Positions 1 through 11,600 of a stretch of DNA of 64,000 nucleotides are shown here, piece by piece; positions within the stretch are counted from its first letter, which is position 1; the number at the start of each line of letters is the position of its first letter. The stretch is taken from the NCBI GenBank assembly GCA_001566295.1, contig KQ964253.1:744001-808000 (forward strand), written 5' to 3'. The notes under the pieces were generated by a model. The model did not search any database. It worked only from the letters and a program-made list of their open reading frames with translations, and had not been told where the DNA came from. The translations under genes were made by a program, and so were the position numbers. The stretch is from Microdochium bolleyi (taxonomy: Eukaryota > Ascomycota > Sordariomycetes > Xylariales > Microdochiaceae).

Positions 1-3000
1 GGAATGGACATCATGCAGCATGTATTTGGGTCAACGGTGGACGTTCTTGAGACCTTGAGATGGAATGGGTTCCCATATTGATCATATGGATATCCGGACT
101 TGGGCAACTGACTCGATTAGATCAGGGTTGAGCGACGGCGAGATCTTTGCTGACGTCGGTAGTATGCACAAAGAAATGCGAAGTTGCTATTTCGTGCTTA
201 AAGCCACACCACATGCAGTTGTTCCCGAGGATCACTCTTCGATCCGCATCGGTGCATGTTCATCTCTCGGCCAGCTGCACGAATCCGAGCTGGCTGGCTT
301 TCTTTGTTGGCAGATTTCAGCCATGCCATCAGAAAGATCAGGTGCATGAAAAAAGGTATTTCGAATTGGTCAATTTCCATGAAGCTACTGTAAAATAGGC
401 AAATGTCACCAACGGAACGCGCCTGCCGCGCCTGTCAGCTGCAGAACGACACCAACAACCTAGATCTATCTTATCATTTCTGTAAGTAACGACAGTTCGA
501 TCACGCCTTATCGTCATCTTCTCCCATGCTTGTTCATTCTGTAGGTGCTACCATGCTTGACACTGCTGCTCACCTTGTGCATCAAACATGCAGGGTATTT
601 CCTGGTTCTTTTCTTACTCATATGTCTGAGGACCAGGGTCGGGACGGATCTCCCATGTTATGCAAGGGAGACAGCCATCCCACCGGGTTGGAACTGCCGA
701 CCGCGATGTTCACTTTCAATCGCCATCTGCAATGCCTCAAGAATGGGTTTGGAACTCCTCCCCGCAGTGGAGCTGACCCAGGCGCGGAAGTTCCTTCGTG
801 TGTCTCCATCTTTCGGAAGCTGCGCTCCAAAGAGCGGAGCCGGCCGCAGCCCGACCTAGCATTGCGCAGTATATAGGCATTATTCTCGAAACCGGATGAA
901 GTTCCAGGTTGTCAATGGGCCGGCCAAAGGTCAAACACGCCCATGCAGGTGTGTATGCGGAAAGGGTTCCTCGTGGCATCCATGGATGCATTGCTTGGCA
1001 TGGAGGGCCAGGGGACCCCCGCCCCCGTCCATGGTTGCAGCGACCCTTCCAGCAGTGCGGAAACGCAATCTGGGCCAGGTGCGGACGGTTTCCACCCACG
1101 GCCTCCACGACCTTGCTTCCGAAGGGCCAAGACTCGGACCGGGCTGGACTTGTTGAGAGGACATTAGCACCGTGGAATGGATTCATGCCAAGTGTTGAGC
1201 TTGGGCGCTTGGCCCCCTTTCACTCGCAGTGGTGCGGCCATCTGTCTCCTTTTCTCAGGCTTGGACACAATACGAATCGTGTGAATAGGAGTCGGTGGCC
1301 AACACGGATAGAGGAAGAATGCCGCGCACACACACTTGCCACGTTGCTGTCGTGTTCGGGGCGGGCGCCCGGGAGGCCTGACAAAGGAAAAAGGTCAGAC
1401 GGGGTGGCTTGGTGAGCCCCCTGCTCGGGCGTGCATGAGGGCACGTTTTTGACAGCTTCGACGGGTTGACGAGTCATCCGTTGACTCGTCATCCAGCCAG
1501 CTGGGCCAACAAGCCCTGGATGATCACAGCTGGATCAGGCAGTCTTCGAGATGCCTGAGCGGAGCGGAGGACGTATCTGCAAGGTTGTGGTGTCCAGCCC
1601 AAGTTTTATTACGGCAATACAACCCTTACCTCTGGTGACGGAGTTGGCGCGCAGCCCAACCAGCTAAGCGCAGTAGAGCCTGACGAGCCCAGACACAGGT
1701 AATAATCCCGCACAGCCTTGTCAAGATCGGCAGCACGAGCACTGGAGACATGTGAGTCTGTCTTGCCTACTCCGTACCTCAAGGTAAGGAGCGAAGGAAA
1801 AGCTGCGGGCAGTAGTCCGCCCTGACAGTGACGATCAATGCCTGCCCTGCCACGGCTGCCGCTGCACACGTGCGCGGCGAGGATGGCCCCTGCTGAGCCT
1901 GCCTCGGTCACCTGCATCGTGCATGCACAACGGCCACTCTGGAAGAGATTTGCGGCTTACCCCTGCATGGACTTGCTTCTTTTCCTGCTTCTTTTGTTCG
2001 GGGGGACCTTCCACGTGGAAGCCTCTGCAATGCTTGGACCACAGTGAGCGTCTCCCGTCATGGACTCAGATGAAGAACACGCACCATCCGACCACCTGGG
2101 TACCAGAATAGCTCTCGCTCCGAGCCCGACCTGCTCCAGCAGTCGTTGATGCTGACTGCCCACCCCAGGGTTCACCCTGCTCGGCCCGGAGCCCTCGGAA
2201 GCAGCGCTAGGCTGGTCCTGGGAAGAAGGGCAGATTGGAGGCCTTGCGTGGGAGCTGGGGATCGAGCCTATGAAGCGGCGCGAGGCCGGGCATCGAGGGA
2301 CAGCCGCGACGGCCCCTGGATTGTCGACGCGGCGGACGACACCATCATCCTGGCCTGGCCACCCGAGCCTCATCCCTGCCCGCGCCAGCCAGCGTGGGGA
2401 CCTGCGCCTCGCGGTCTCTAGCGCCGAGGGTGATGCTCGTGGAGACCTGGCCGGGCCCGGAGGGAAGTGGACTCCGCGATGGGGCGACCTGGCTCGCTTC
2501 TGCTGCGTAAGCGTCGTCCTCACGAGAGCAGGACTGCTCGCAATATGTATCGTGACTGCACGCTCTGACTACTCCCCTCCAAGTCTCACCAGGCAACTGC
2601 TCGGATCGGCTCCTTCCAGTCTTGCTTTTTTCGTCGTGTTTCCTTCCTGTCAGCCGCGCCGAGCAGAAGCAACGCTTGCCTCGCCCTCATACGGAGTCGC
2701 CTCGTCCCGAGCCGGCACTCGACACTCGACACACGACATCGTACGTCCTTCGGCCTCTCCGTCTCCCTGGCCGGTTCAGCCAAATAATACATGTACGGCC
2801 GGTTTGGAGTCCTTTCCAGCACTGAGCGACGTCAGTGTGCCAGGCTGCCGTGACTGTCGTCGCTTCTCGAAGCCCATTCCGTCTCCCGCCTGCAGGCTGC
2901 CGCTGCCAGTGCAACCCTCTGCCGCCCTGCCCTGGGCCCTGGCTTGGGCACTGCCGCCCGCGTCGAGTCACCCACGCACAGGCTCAGGCAGCCGCCCGCC

Positions 3001-3018
3001 CGCCCTGCCGCAGCAACC
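1..3018. other. Intergenic region upstream of the phosphatase gene
   Basis: No gene is supported here. Open frames are short or lack similarity to anything I recognise. The last 500 bases become rich in C and T, as is usual for fungal 5' leaders. A 9-nt perfect inverted repeat lies at 1468-1490 and a short palindromic element at 1775-1786; both are listed separately. Confidence 0.6.
1468..1490. promoter_or_regulatory. Perfect inverted repeat carrying two TGACTC motifs
   Basis: Arms GACGAGTCA and TGACTCGTC are separated by the 5-base spacer TCCGT. Each arm contains TGACTC or its complement, which is the core recognised by Gcn4/CPC-1 type bZIP regulators. The nearest recognised start codon is 1.5 kb away, so a regulatory role is inference only. 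Confidence 0.3.
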
Positions 3019-4699
3019 ATGCCTCACCTCTCAGCTCGCTTCCGCCGATCCAAAAAGAAGACTCTCCAAAACAATGTCGACCCTTCCGCACCCGCACACA
3101 GCGACGGCATGACGGCGCCTGCACAAGACTCGGACCAAGCCCGGCAGTCTCGCCTCTCCGCGCACGACGAGCACGCGGCGCAAGATGCTCACGACAACGG
3201 CAGCAGCGGCATCGCCGGCAAGCATGATCGGCAAGGCACGCCCCCCTCGCTGTCCGTGACGACGACAACGACTCCCCCGAGCTCGAGCCACAGCGACGTC
3301 AGCAATTCGAGCATCCACAGCAGTAAGAGCGCGCCCGCTGGCAAAGGCACCCACGGTTCTCTGCATCCGCTCAAGTCCTCCTTCCGCGGCTTTCACCTCC
3401 GCTCCAACAAACGCGCTCGATCGCCCGCGCCCGCCTCTCTCCATCTCCAAGCCCCAGCGACCGCTGGGAACTCTACACAGACCATGACCGCATCGTCGCC
3501 GCTGAGCGCGAGCTTCCCTGCGTCGCCGACCGCTGGCGACAGCGAGTGGCACGACCCGTACCGATCACAGGTGCCGAAGAAACAGCTGCCGGCGTTCCTG
3601 AGGATGCCCTATCACGGTCAGAGCCAAGCCCACCATGACGCCGTCAGCCAGACACGGCTTGCAGAAGACATGATTGCTAACGAAAGTATCCTTTGCAGAA
3701 ATCGAATCCAAATTCATAGATCTGCAATGGCAGGAGCGAACCAGAGTTGTGGAGGGCATGAGAGATAGCAGCCCCTCTGGCCGTTTCCGATCAGCACTGC
3801 CGATCGAGTCTAGGAAGCTCGACCGGTATCAGAACATCCAACCGTGGACAAATAACCGAGTGAAGCTCAAGGTGCCAAATGGCCGCCTCGACTACATCAA
3901 CGCCTCGCCGATCAAGGTGCCATCGCCTCTGGAGTCGAGCGATCGACCAGAACAAAATTTCATTGCGATGCAGGGTCCGAAGCGGGAAACGGTAGAGCAT
4001 GCCTGGCGCATGGTCGTCGAACAGCTCGAAAGTCCTGCCGTGATTGTCATGTTGACAGAGACGTACGAGGGCATACAGGAGAAATGCTACCCATACTTCC
4101 CGCGAACAGTCGAAGAAGACCCGATCGAGATTGGCGAGTCGGACGAGTTCGGCGATAGTTTCAAGGCACAGGTCAGATGCGCCAGCGTTGAGGAGTTGCT
4201 GAATGGTGCCATCGAAGTGCGCAAAATCATCATCGACGTGGAGGGTCAGGACGAGGACAAGGTTGTGTGGCACCTGCTCTACCGCAAGTGGCCGGATTTC
4301 GGCGTCCCATCTATGGAAGACATTGGCAGCTTCTTGGAGCTGATGCGGTTGTCGAGGGAGAAGAATGTGCACGCGAGCAATCCGAGGATTGTGCACTGCT
4401 CCGCCGGCGTTGGACGTAGCGGCACTTTCATCACGCTTGACAGCCTCATGCGGGAGGTCGAATCTGGCGATCTAGAAGACTACGACGAGCACCACACCGA
4501 AGACTTGGTCTTTGACACAGTTAACTCGCTCCGAGAACAGCGCCGGGTCATGGTTCAGTCCGAGGCTCAGTACCTCTTCATCCACCAGGTCCTCCGACAG
4601 CAGTGGTTTGAGAAGTACGGCGTCGTGGAGGGGACCGGTGAGCCTGCAGCGAAGCGGCTCGAGCTTGAGAACCGGCCAGATCCATTCCTCGAGGCTTGA
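3019..4699 (+). CDS. Protein tyrosine phosphatase, classical type
   Basis: Removes phosphate from phosphotyrosine in signalling proteins; in fungi this class typically restrains stress MAP kinases. Two exons, 3019-3616 and 3699-4699, give about 532 residues. The N-terminal 190 residues are Ser/Thr/Pro-rich and low in complexity. The catalytic domain follows, starting around the join reading FLRMPYH-EIESKFIDLQW. It has the WPDFGVP loop with general acid D399 and the P-loop HCSAGVGRSG with nucleophile C433. The 82-nt intron has a weak donor (GTCAGA) but a perfect CTAAC branch site and TTTGCAG acceptor, and the phase fits. The ATG at 3019 has a good context (CAACC before it). The substrate cannot be told from sequence. 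Confidence 0.93.
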
Positions 4700-5634
4700 G
4701 TATCATGCGATCAAGCGCTGTCCCAAGATGACTGCGGCTTATATTATGGCCCGCCATCTCAGTATGCCATTCCATGAGCCTCCATCCGCAGCAGGCTTAC
4801 GAGCGGAAGATTGTTTTAGGCCAGGGTTCGGTCATGTTTTCGCAGGACTTCAAGTAATTTTTTGGCATGGCGGGAAAGCTGGAGTTGAGGTATACTTTTT
4901 CACTTTGTCACATGATACCCTACGTTTGTCTTGGTTTCAAATCAAAGTAGAATTTAGACAGGAGTCTTCGCAGGCAATAATGCAGCTCTTCGTATTTCGA
5001 AAAGAATGAAAGTGACCCGTCTCGTTGCATGTTGATGCTGGGTTGCGGGACGGGATAGCATCTCGGAACTGATCCCGCAAGTGCGGCCCGTTGCAGCCCC
5101 GACCGTCGATGTGGCGTGCATATGTGCCCGATCCAGCGTGCATGAGGGGAAGGCAGGCGATGACGACAACAGCCGTGATCTAGTTTCAACGTCGAAGCAC
5201 AAAGATCTCGCACCTCGCACCCCTACTACCGATTGGCCAACTCAGACATATACCCTGGACAAGGAAGGCCCCTTGGATTCTTGTTACCGCCTTGCCTACA
5301 CATGAGCCAGCACTGAAAGGTGCAAACTGCCAAGAAGAAACAAAGGGCCTCTCGAAGAACCTGTCAGGAGGCGGCCCGGAACAACAGCAGTGCACGCTAC
5401 ATACAGGTTCAGGAAGCCTAAAGGGCCCCAAGATCAAGGAGCCGTGGCACAGCCTGTCAAGGAGCCGTTTCCAACAGTCCATCCTGCACACCCGTCCAGC
5501 TCTTTGATCTGCTCGTTCTCCTTTATTCCCCCTTCCTTCTTTCCATGACCTCCGCGCCAGGACTGTTGTGATAATCCGGAAAAAAAAAAAAAAAGAACAA
5601 GAACAAAGACAGAAAGTCCACACAACAACAAACC
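4700..5634. other. Intergenic spacer
   Basis: No gene seen. The only notable element is an uninterrupted run of about 15 A near 5579-5593, followed by A-rich sequence directly before the next start codon. This is probably part of that gene's promoter or leader. Confidence 0.5.
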
Positions 5635-6636
5635 ATGCCGCCGTTCGGATCTCCTTTTCTCACCGACGATCTCCCCACGCTCGCACGGCGCCTGCTCGCC
5701 CAGGACCGCAACCTGAGGACCCTGCCCGCGGGTCCGAAGCGGGTGCGCGTCCTGTTCGGCGGTGGGTGTTGCGTCGCGGACTCGACGCGGGCGGTCATGG
5801 TCTCGGAGCACGAGTTCTACCCGCACTACTACCTGCCCCTAGACGCGTTCGGGGACGGGGTGCTGGAGTGGGACGATGCGGGGAGGGAGAGCGTCGGGGA
5901 GGGCAAGGGAGAGTTTGTGCAGGCCGTGCTGAAGGCCCGGGAGGGGAGGACAGACCGGGTGCTTGTCTTCTTCGCGCCGTCCACGGTGGCGGCAACGGCC
6001 GGGGCCGCGGACTCTTCGGATATCGGCGGTGGTAGTGGCGGCGCCAGCACCGGCAACTGGAACGACAACAAGACCGGTTCCTCGGTCCTCCACGGGCACG
6101 TCCGCGTCGAGTTCGCCGCCGCCGAGGCCTGGCTCGAGGAGGACGAGCGGGTGTACGTGCACGCCAAGAACCCGTTCAAGCGCGTCGACGTGCTCTTCTC
6201 GACGCGCCCGTTGCGGGTGTCCGTCCGCGGACACGTCATCGCCGAGGCGAAAGGGGGCTGCTGGCACCTGTACGAGACGGGCCTCCCCGTGCGGTTCTAC
6301 CTGCCCCTCACGGCAGTCAAGGACATGACGATGCTGCGGTCCAGCGGGACCACGACACAGTGTCCGTACAAGGGGGTCGCGGGGTACTATGATCTGGTGC
6401 TCCCGCCGGCGAAAAAGGGTGCTGGCGGCGAGCGGAAGGAGGCTGCGGGCAGAGAGGGAGAGGAGGCAGAGCAGCAGGAGGAGGAGGAGAGCGTGCTCAA
6501 GGATGTCGTGTGGTACTACCGCAACCCAACGGCCGAATGCGCCGCCGTCGCCGGGGCACTGTGCTTCTACAATGAAAAGGTAGACATTGAGCTCGACGGG
6601 GAGAAGCTGGAGAGGCCGGACACTCCGTGGTCGTGA
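5635..6636 (+). CDS. Protein with two DUF427 domains
   Basis: Single exon, 333 residues. Two copies of the DUF427 (NTP_transf_9) fold are visible. The first runs about residues 40-150, with the stretch VMVSEHEFYPHYYLPLDAF. The second runs about 178-320, with VLFSTRPLRVSVRGHVIAE and, near residue 290, the typical DVVWYYRNP strand. A Gly/Ser/Asn-rich linker near residue 140 and a Glu-rich insert (EEAEQQEEEE) near 275-285 separate conserved parts. There is no signal peptide or membrane segment, so it is expected in the cytosol. The biochemical role of DUF427 proteins is not established and I assign none. The start is the first ATG after the A-rich leader, and no intron is needed. Confidence 0.88.
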   Translation: MPPFGSPFLTDDLPTLARRLLAQDRNLRTLPAGPKRVRVLFGGGCCVADSTRAVMVSEHEFYPHYYLPLDAFGDGVLEWDDAGRESVGEGKGEFVQAVLKAREGRTDRVLVFFAPSTVAATAGAADSSDIGGGSGGASTGNWNDNKTGSSVLHGHVRVEFAAAEAWLEEDERVYVHAKNPFKRVDVLFSTRPLRVSVRGHVIAEAKGGCWHLYETGLPVRFYLPLTAVKDMTMLRSSGTTTQCPYKGVAGYYDLVLPPAKKGAGGERKEAAGREGEEAEQQEEEESVLKDVVWYYRNPTAECAAVAGALCFYNEKVDIELDGEKLERPDTPWS

Positions 6637-7179
6637 GGAGGGGAAGATCCATGCGGTGGCGATAGGTAGGGAGTTGTTGGAGGTTTCGTGTTGATGGGCA
6701 GCTCCCCATCGTGGCTGGGTTCTCTCCTCGCGACACTGGATCGTAAAGAACCTTTGATCGGTGCTTGCTTTGCATGGCCGAAGGTCATCGCTTCTGTCAA
6801 AATGTGTCTCTCAACCATTGCCTCATCCTGCGATACCACGTCACGGCATCTTGTTTTAATCATTTTTTATCCTTTTCTTTTTGTTACGTTGCAGAGATGA
6901 GCATCAAAACTATGCTAAAATGAGGAATGGAAGATTACGATGCTTAACGACAATAATACTAGTCACTACTTGCGCGTTGATATCCTGTTCCTTCGGCAGG
7001 TATTCTCTTGAAAACGCCAAAACGCCGGCTTCATGTTACAACAGGAATACAGTCATCGTAAGAGTGCCTGCGTGTCGGGAGCGTCGTGCTGCCCCCCTTC
7101 CTGAGTCCTCTCCCAGGCACAATGCGATCGTCACAAGCTCCAGTAGGGATGCAGAAATTCGTTCCGGATCCGGACAATT
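6637..7179. other. Convergent intergenic spacer
   Basis: Lies between the 3' ends of the DUF427 gene (plus strand) and the cysteine-cluster gene (minus strand). It is AT-richer than its neighbours and should hold both polyadenylation regions. No gene is seen. Confidence 0.5.
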
Positions 7180-8637
7180 CTAGTCGTCTGGCTCGGAAGC
7201 AGAAGTCTCGGACTGTGTGCTGGCGGTGGTCTGTGAGCTGGCGAGAATCTGTGAGCTGGCGAGAATCTGCGAGCTGTCGGGCGCCTGGGGGCTGTCGAGA
7301 GTCGGCGAGCTGGATGGATTCTCGATGTCGACATGAGTACTCTCGCGGACGGGAGTCTTGGGCCCTGAAGGAGTCATTTTCCGGGCAAGCGCCTTACTCT
7401 TGCTAGCAGCATTCGCCTTGGCCTCCTTGGCCGCGCGATCTGTATTACTCATGAGGTTGCAGAGTTTAGTGCCGGACTTGGAGAGGGTGCATTCCGAGCA
7501 ACGGTCCTTGTTGGTGACCAGACACGGGGTGTTCCTCTTGAGGCAGATGGAACATGCTCCATTGGGGTTATTCCTGCCTCTGCGGACCATGATCAGATAA
7601 GCCCTATGCTCATTGAGCGTCGTCTGGGAGTGCTTCTCGTTGATCGGCTTCTTCTTTCCGGACTTCTCGTCTCCCTTCTCCTCTACAGGCTGGCCGGCTT
7701 CCTTCTCCTTCTGCTTCTGCTTCTCCAGCTCGGCCTTGGCCAGCTTGACTTTGATCAATCGCTTCGCCTCCAGCTCGAGCAATCGTTTGACGGCTTTTTG
7801 GACCAGCGTGTTCGAGCTCTCGAGTTCTTCTAGCGTCATGCCGAAGAACTTCGTGATGTAAGCCGCGAACGCTGAGGGATCAACAGAGCCTTCTGCCATC
7901 GCGGTGGCCTGTCTGGGCCGCTTGGCAGGCCGTTGCGGCCTGACCCCATCCAGCTGCTCGCCTTGGGGAGACTCGTTGTCGTCGTGCGCCGGCTCCTTGC
8001 GCTTCCGTGCGGCGGCATCACTCTTCTCCAGATCGCCTATGGTCAGTCGCAGTGGCGTACGCTGCTTCGTGTTCTCCGGACCGGGGCTGATGTGGGCTTT
8101 GCCGGGAGGACTGGCGTCGTGGGAGACACTGGGGGCTGTGCCGGGTGGCGGTGTCGTTGGCGAGTCGGTGGGAGTCATCAAGTGCTCGACCCTGTCGAGT
8201 GCGGCCTCGGTAGCGGTCTGCTCTTCGCGCCACTGTGTCAACGACGCTGGCGCCGTTCTTTCCCTCTCGACCGGCTGGGTCGGCCACTCTGCGGTTTCCA
8301 GCTGTGCCCTGCCCGCCGGGGTTCCTCCCTGCGAAAGCAACACCATGCCGGCTATGGCCATCTGTTCCAAGTCAGTCAGCGGCCTCGCAGACGGCATGTC
8401 GTTCGTAGAGACCGCCTCTGTATTCTGGTCTACCGGATCTTGCAGTGCCAAGAGCTTAGTCGGAGGAGGGAGCTTTGTGTCTGCAGTAAATTGTCGCTCG
8501 CTATCAATAGGAGCGAGAGTGAGGGACTCTGTGTCTTGTAGATCTGGAATGGTAATGTCTCCCTGCTGCTCCTGCTGGTCCTGGACAAGGGCCGGGTCAG
8601 GTCGTGGGCTGTTGATAGGAGTGAACCCCAAAGACAT
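7180..8637 (-). CDS. Unknown protein with C-terminal six-cysteine cluster
   Basis: Read as one exon of 485 residues starting at the ATG at 8637 (context GCCAAG). A TATA-like CTATATAG lies at 8871-8878 on the same strand, with no earlier ATG between. The N-terminal 240 residues are Pro/Ser/Thr-rich. A basic stretch (RPQRPAKRPRQ) resembles a nuclear localisation signal. A charged helical segment (LLELEAKRLIKVKLAKAELEKQ) follows. Six cysteines then sit at 362, 365, 372, 380, 383 and 393, spaced C-x2-C-x6-C-x7-C-x2-C-x9-C, close to a fungal Zn2Cys6 cluster but placed near the C-terminus. The tail has SSQILA repeats. I do not recognise the family; a nuclear zinc-binding role is inference. Confidence 0.72.
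   Translation of the reverse strand: MSLGFTPINSPRPDPALVQDQQEQQGDITIPDLQDTESLTLAPIDSERQFTADTKLPPPTKLLALQDPVDQNTEAVSTNDMPSARPLTDLEQMAIAGMVLLSQGGTPAGRAQLETAEWPTQPVERERTAPASLTQWREEQTATEAALDRVEHLMTPTDSPTTPPPGTAPSVSHDASPPGKAHISPGPENTKQRTPLRLTIGDLEKSDAAARKRKEPAHDDNESPQGEQLDGVRPQRPAKRPRQATAMAEGSVDPSAFAAYITKFFGMTLEELESSNTLVQKAVKRLLELEAKRLIKVKLAKAELEKQKQKEKEAGQPVEEKGDEKSGKKKPINEKHSQTTLNEHRAYLIMVRRGRNNPNGACSICLKRNTPCLVTNKDRCSECTLSKSGTKLCNLMSNTDRAAKEAKANAASKSKALARKMTPSGPKTPVRESTHVDIENPSSSPTLDSPQAPDSSQILASSQILASSQTTASTQSETSASEPDD
7231..7284. repeat. Three 18-bp tandem repeat units inside a coding region
   Basis: Two identical 18-bp units (7231-7248 and 7249-7266) and a diverged third (7267-7284) encode the SSQILA-SSQILA-SSQTTA repeat in the tail of the cysteine-cluster protein. 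The length is a multiple of three, so unit changes keep the frame. Confidence 0.85.
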
Positions 8638-11600
8638 CTTGGCCGCTCGCGTGGTGTCTTTGTCTTCCCTGGGGTCGGTGGTGGTTCTTTGTCTGCGGAT
8701 GTCCTGCTTCGTTGTGGGCGAAGCCCTCCGCCTTGCAAGTGAGTCGATGTGCTGTCGCAGTGTCAATACCGGTCAGGCTGTTGGCGTATCAGATTTGATC
8801 GTGCTGTGCTTGATGCAATATGCAGCCCGGCGGAGAGGAGAGATGTGGCAGACAATGGGCTACTTTTGAGCTATATAGTTTCTCCTGCTGAAAATCCATC
8901 TGGTGCTAAGTCCCATCTCTGGTGCTGTCCCAGCCCGTCATAGTAGGCGGGTGATGTTGAGCGAGGGCATCTCCGATGCCTTTGTCTGGCGAGCCAAAGG
9001 ACCACCAAACCCGGCCATGCTCGACGCCGATTTCTAACAGCTTCGGAGAAAGCCGCGCAGCACACAGGAGAGACTGTGGTCTTGTGGTCCATGAGGATTC
9101 GCGGGGCAAAAGAATATCGGAGAAAGGGTCCATTGTCATGATTGTGTCGCACCAGAGTTGAGACTTGGCTGGATGTTTGGGAGTGAATGCACTCTCAAAG
9201 TGGTGTGGTCAAAGGCGGTCATGAGTTGCGCAGCGGATACTCCGTTCTTGGGGGTAGCGGATCTCATTGAATGCCACTGCGAGAGCCTGAAACGAACAAT
9301 GGCATTCTCAAACATGAAACATGTTTGCTCACATTTGCACGTAGGCATTGAGGGTAAGAACCCCGACAGGGACAACAGTTCGGCGGAAGCGCATTAAGGC
9401 GTGGCTTTGTCGGTCCAGCAAACTTCTCCGTCGCGACTGGAGACAGTGGCAGGCAGCTCCGACGTTGCAACAACTCGTTGAACTCATAAACTGATTGCTT
9501 TGTCAAGCAAGATTGTTCGCAGCACCCGCACTTGTGATATACGCGAGTTCACTTGGTCTTTTCCATTGATTTGAAGTTATCCGGGGTCCGCATCACGAGT
9601 GTAGCTCCCAGTAAGTCGTCGCGAACGGAATTTACGTATGGTCGGGATGAGGAACCACAGTGATAGCATCTGACGCAGTCTCGTGCGCTTGGACTTCACT
9701 TCACTTCACATTATCGACTTGATGCATCGTGTTAGATGTCATGGTAATGCTGGAAATGTAGTTGGAGACATGCTCCACACGAGGATTAGACTACTGCTCA
9801 TGGTGTCTTCAGTGGCCCCCATTCTTGCGAGGAGCGGCCAGTACTGGAGCCGCAAAGCCACTGCACTTGGAACACAAAGATGGGACAGGGCCCGAACGTG
9901 CCATGTCCCGCCCTTCGTGTCAAGCAGAGCGAGCGAGAGTATGTAACGCAGAGGAGCCGCAAGCCGTAGATGGCACTGACAGGCCCTCAAGCGGACGGAG
10001 CCCAATAGAAGGGAAAGTCGACTCGAGTATGGATGCTAGCCGCCGGGACATCAGCGCCACATCTCGGTCTCGATCGTTTGTTGCATCGTCTTTTAGCGTT
10101 CCAGATGAACAGGACTTTTGGCACCACCTCAGGCAGACCAGGCCAGCCTGTACCTTGTCAAGCAGAGCCTCATGTCCCCAGCCCTTTCAAGAATGATGGA
10201 TGCACACAGCTGACAGCATTATCACGACTGTTATAGATCTGCCGCTTCAAATCTCGCAACCTCACCTCTCACCGATCCTTGGAATACAGCACGAGGTCTT
10301 GTGTGACCTGCATGGTCGTCAGCATGTACGGAGTGCCCACCTTTTCGACCGAAGATACAAACCTTAGTCTCGAAGCTTGTTCTCTGGGGCCCAGCTAGCG
10401 TGATTTATGGGAGAACCCTTCTTTGGGTACCGTTTCACCTAGATGGGCCACAAGATTCGATGCTAGTGCGATCCTTCAATTTTCGATCGCTGGATAGAGT
10501 GGATCGCGTTCGATGTTTGCCTGCTACCCAAATGAAGGAGACTGTTCCCTTTGGTCCATAATGCAGAACCAGCTCGTCGGTCGAGTCCAGATGGCATACG
10601 ATCAACGGTCGTGCCAGAGGCAGTGCAGCCAGCCTGTCGCCACTACATAGTTCCGAAACCACGGCTGGTCTCGTGGTGGTTCCCTCGGGAAGAACTTGGA
10701 CGAGCGGAAAGAACCGTGCGGCGCTCAGCTAAACCCAGTCCATGGAAAGCATTGTGGTGTTCACATGATGTACCATCGCGACGAAGACAGCATGTCTTAC
10801 ATCGTATTCTCAAGTAGATCTCTTCCACGGAAACAAGATCTTGTGTGCGCAGGTTTAGGCTGAATCTTACTACTACCATAATCTATTAAGCCTCGTCGTA
10901 GCCATCCAATCGCTCAACTGACGACATCTTCCTGGCTTCAATTGCGTAGCAACCATAACGACTTGGTGATCGCGACCGCAGCCAGTACAATCGCCATCGG
11001 GTAAAGCCTCGGCCTCCGCCTCGATTGCAACACCCCGCAGGCGGCAGCGAGAGGCCCTGATGCCGTTCGTCACTGCCTCGAGTTAGGCATGTGTGGCTGG
11101 ATACTTGGTGACTCTCGAGCCCCTGATGGGTGCCAAGCCGGCAAAAGCTGGGTCGGCGACGGCAGTGACAGCTCGCCCTGCCAGGATCAGTAAAGGAAAA
11201 GCGGAGGAGCTCACACAACCTGACAGGCGGAGTGAGGTGCTCCTTGGGTATGTTTCAACCTTTAAATTGCCCCTGGCGCGTCACGGTGTACTAGCGCGTG
11301 TTCTGCACATTGTTTGTGCACCTTTGTCGTCGCAGACGGCCGTGACGTCCTTGGGAGAAAAGGAGAAGAGCCTGAATGCGCAGGTTTTTGGAGAATGCGC
11401 AGAGCGCATGTACGGGATTTTCCGCATCGCGCCGCATCGCGTGACTTGTCGTTGCTGCACCCAGCTGGGGAGGACCTGGAGTGCATAAGCGAACAGTATT
11501 TCTCCGTGGCTGGCAGAACTCATGCCCGTCGGGACACCTGCTATGCACGACTGCCACCGGCATGCAGCCAGCGTCTGTCAACTCCGTACGGGGTAATATT

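Noticed and set aside
2270..3112. 280-codon plus-strand frame before the phosphatase
   Set aside because: Pro/Ser/Arg-rich translation of a C/T-rich leader that overlaps the true phosphatase start in another frame; no family similarity.
7904..8869. 321-codon plus-strand frame
   Set aside because: Antisense shadow of the cysteine-cluster gene; the minus-strand product has the better composition and a promoter-like TATA.
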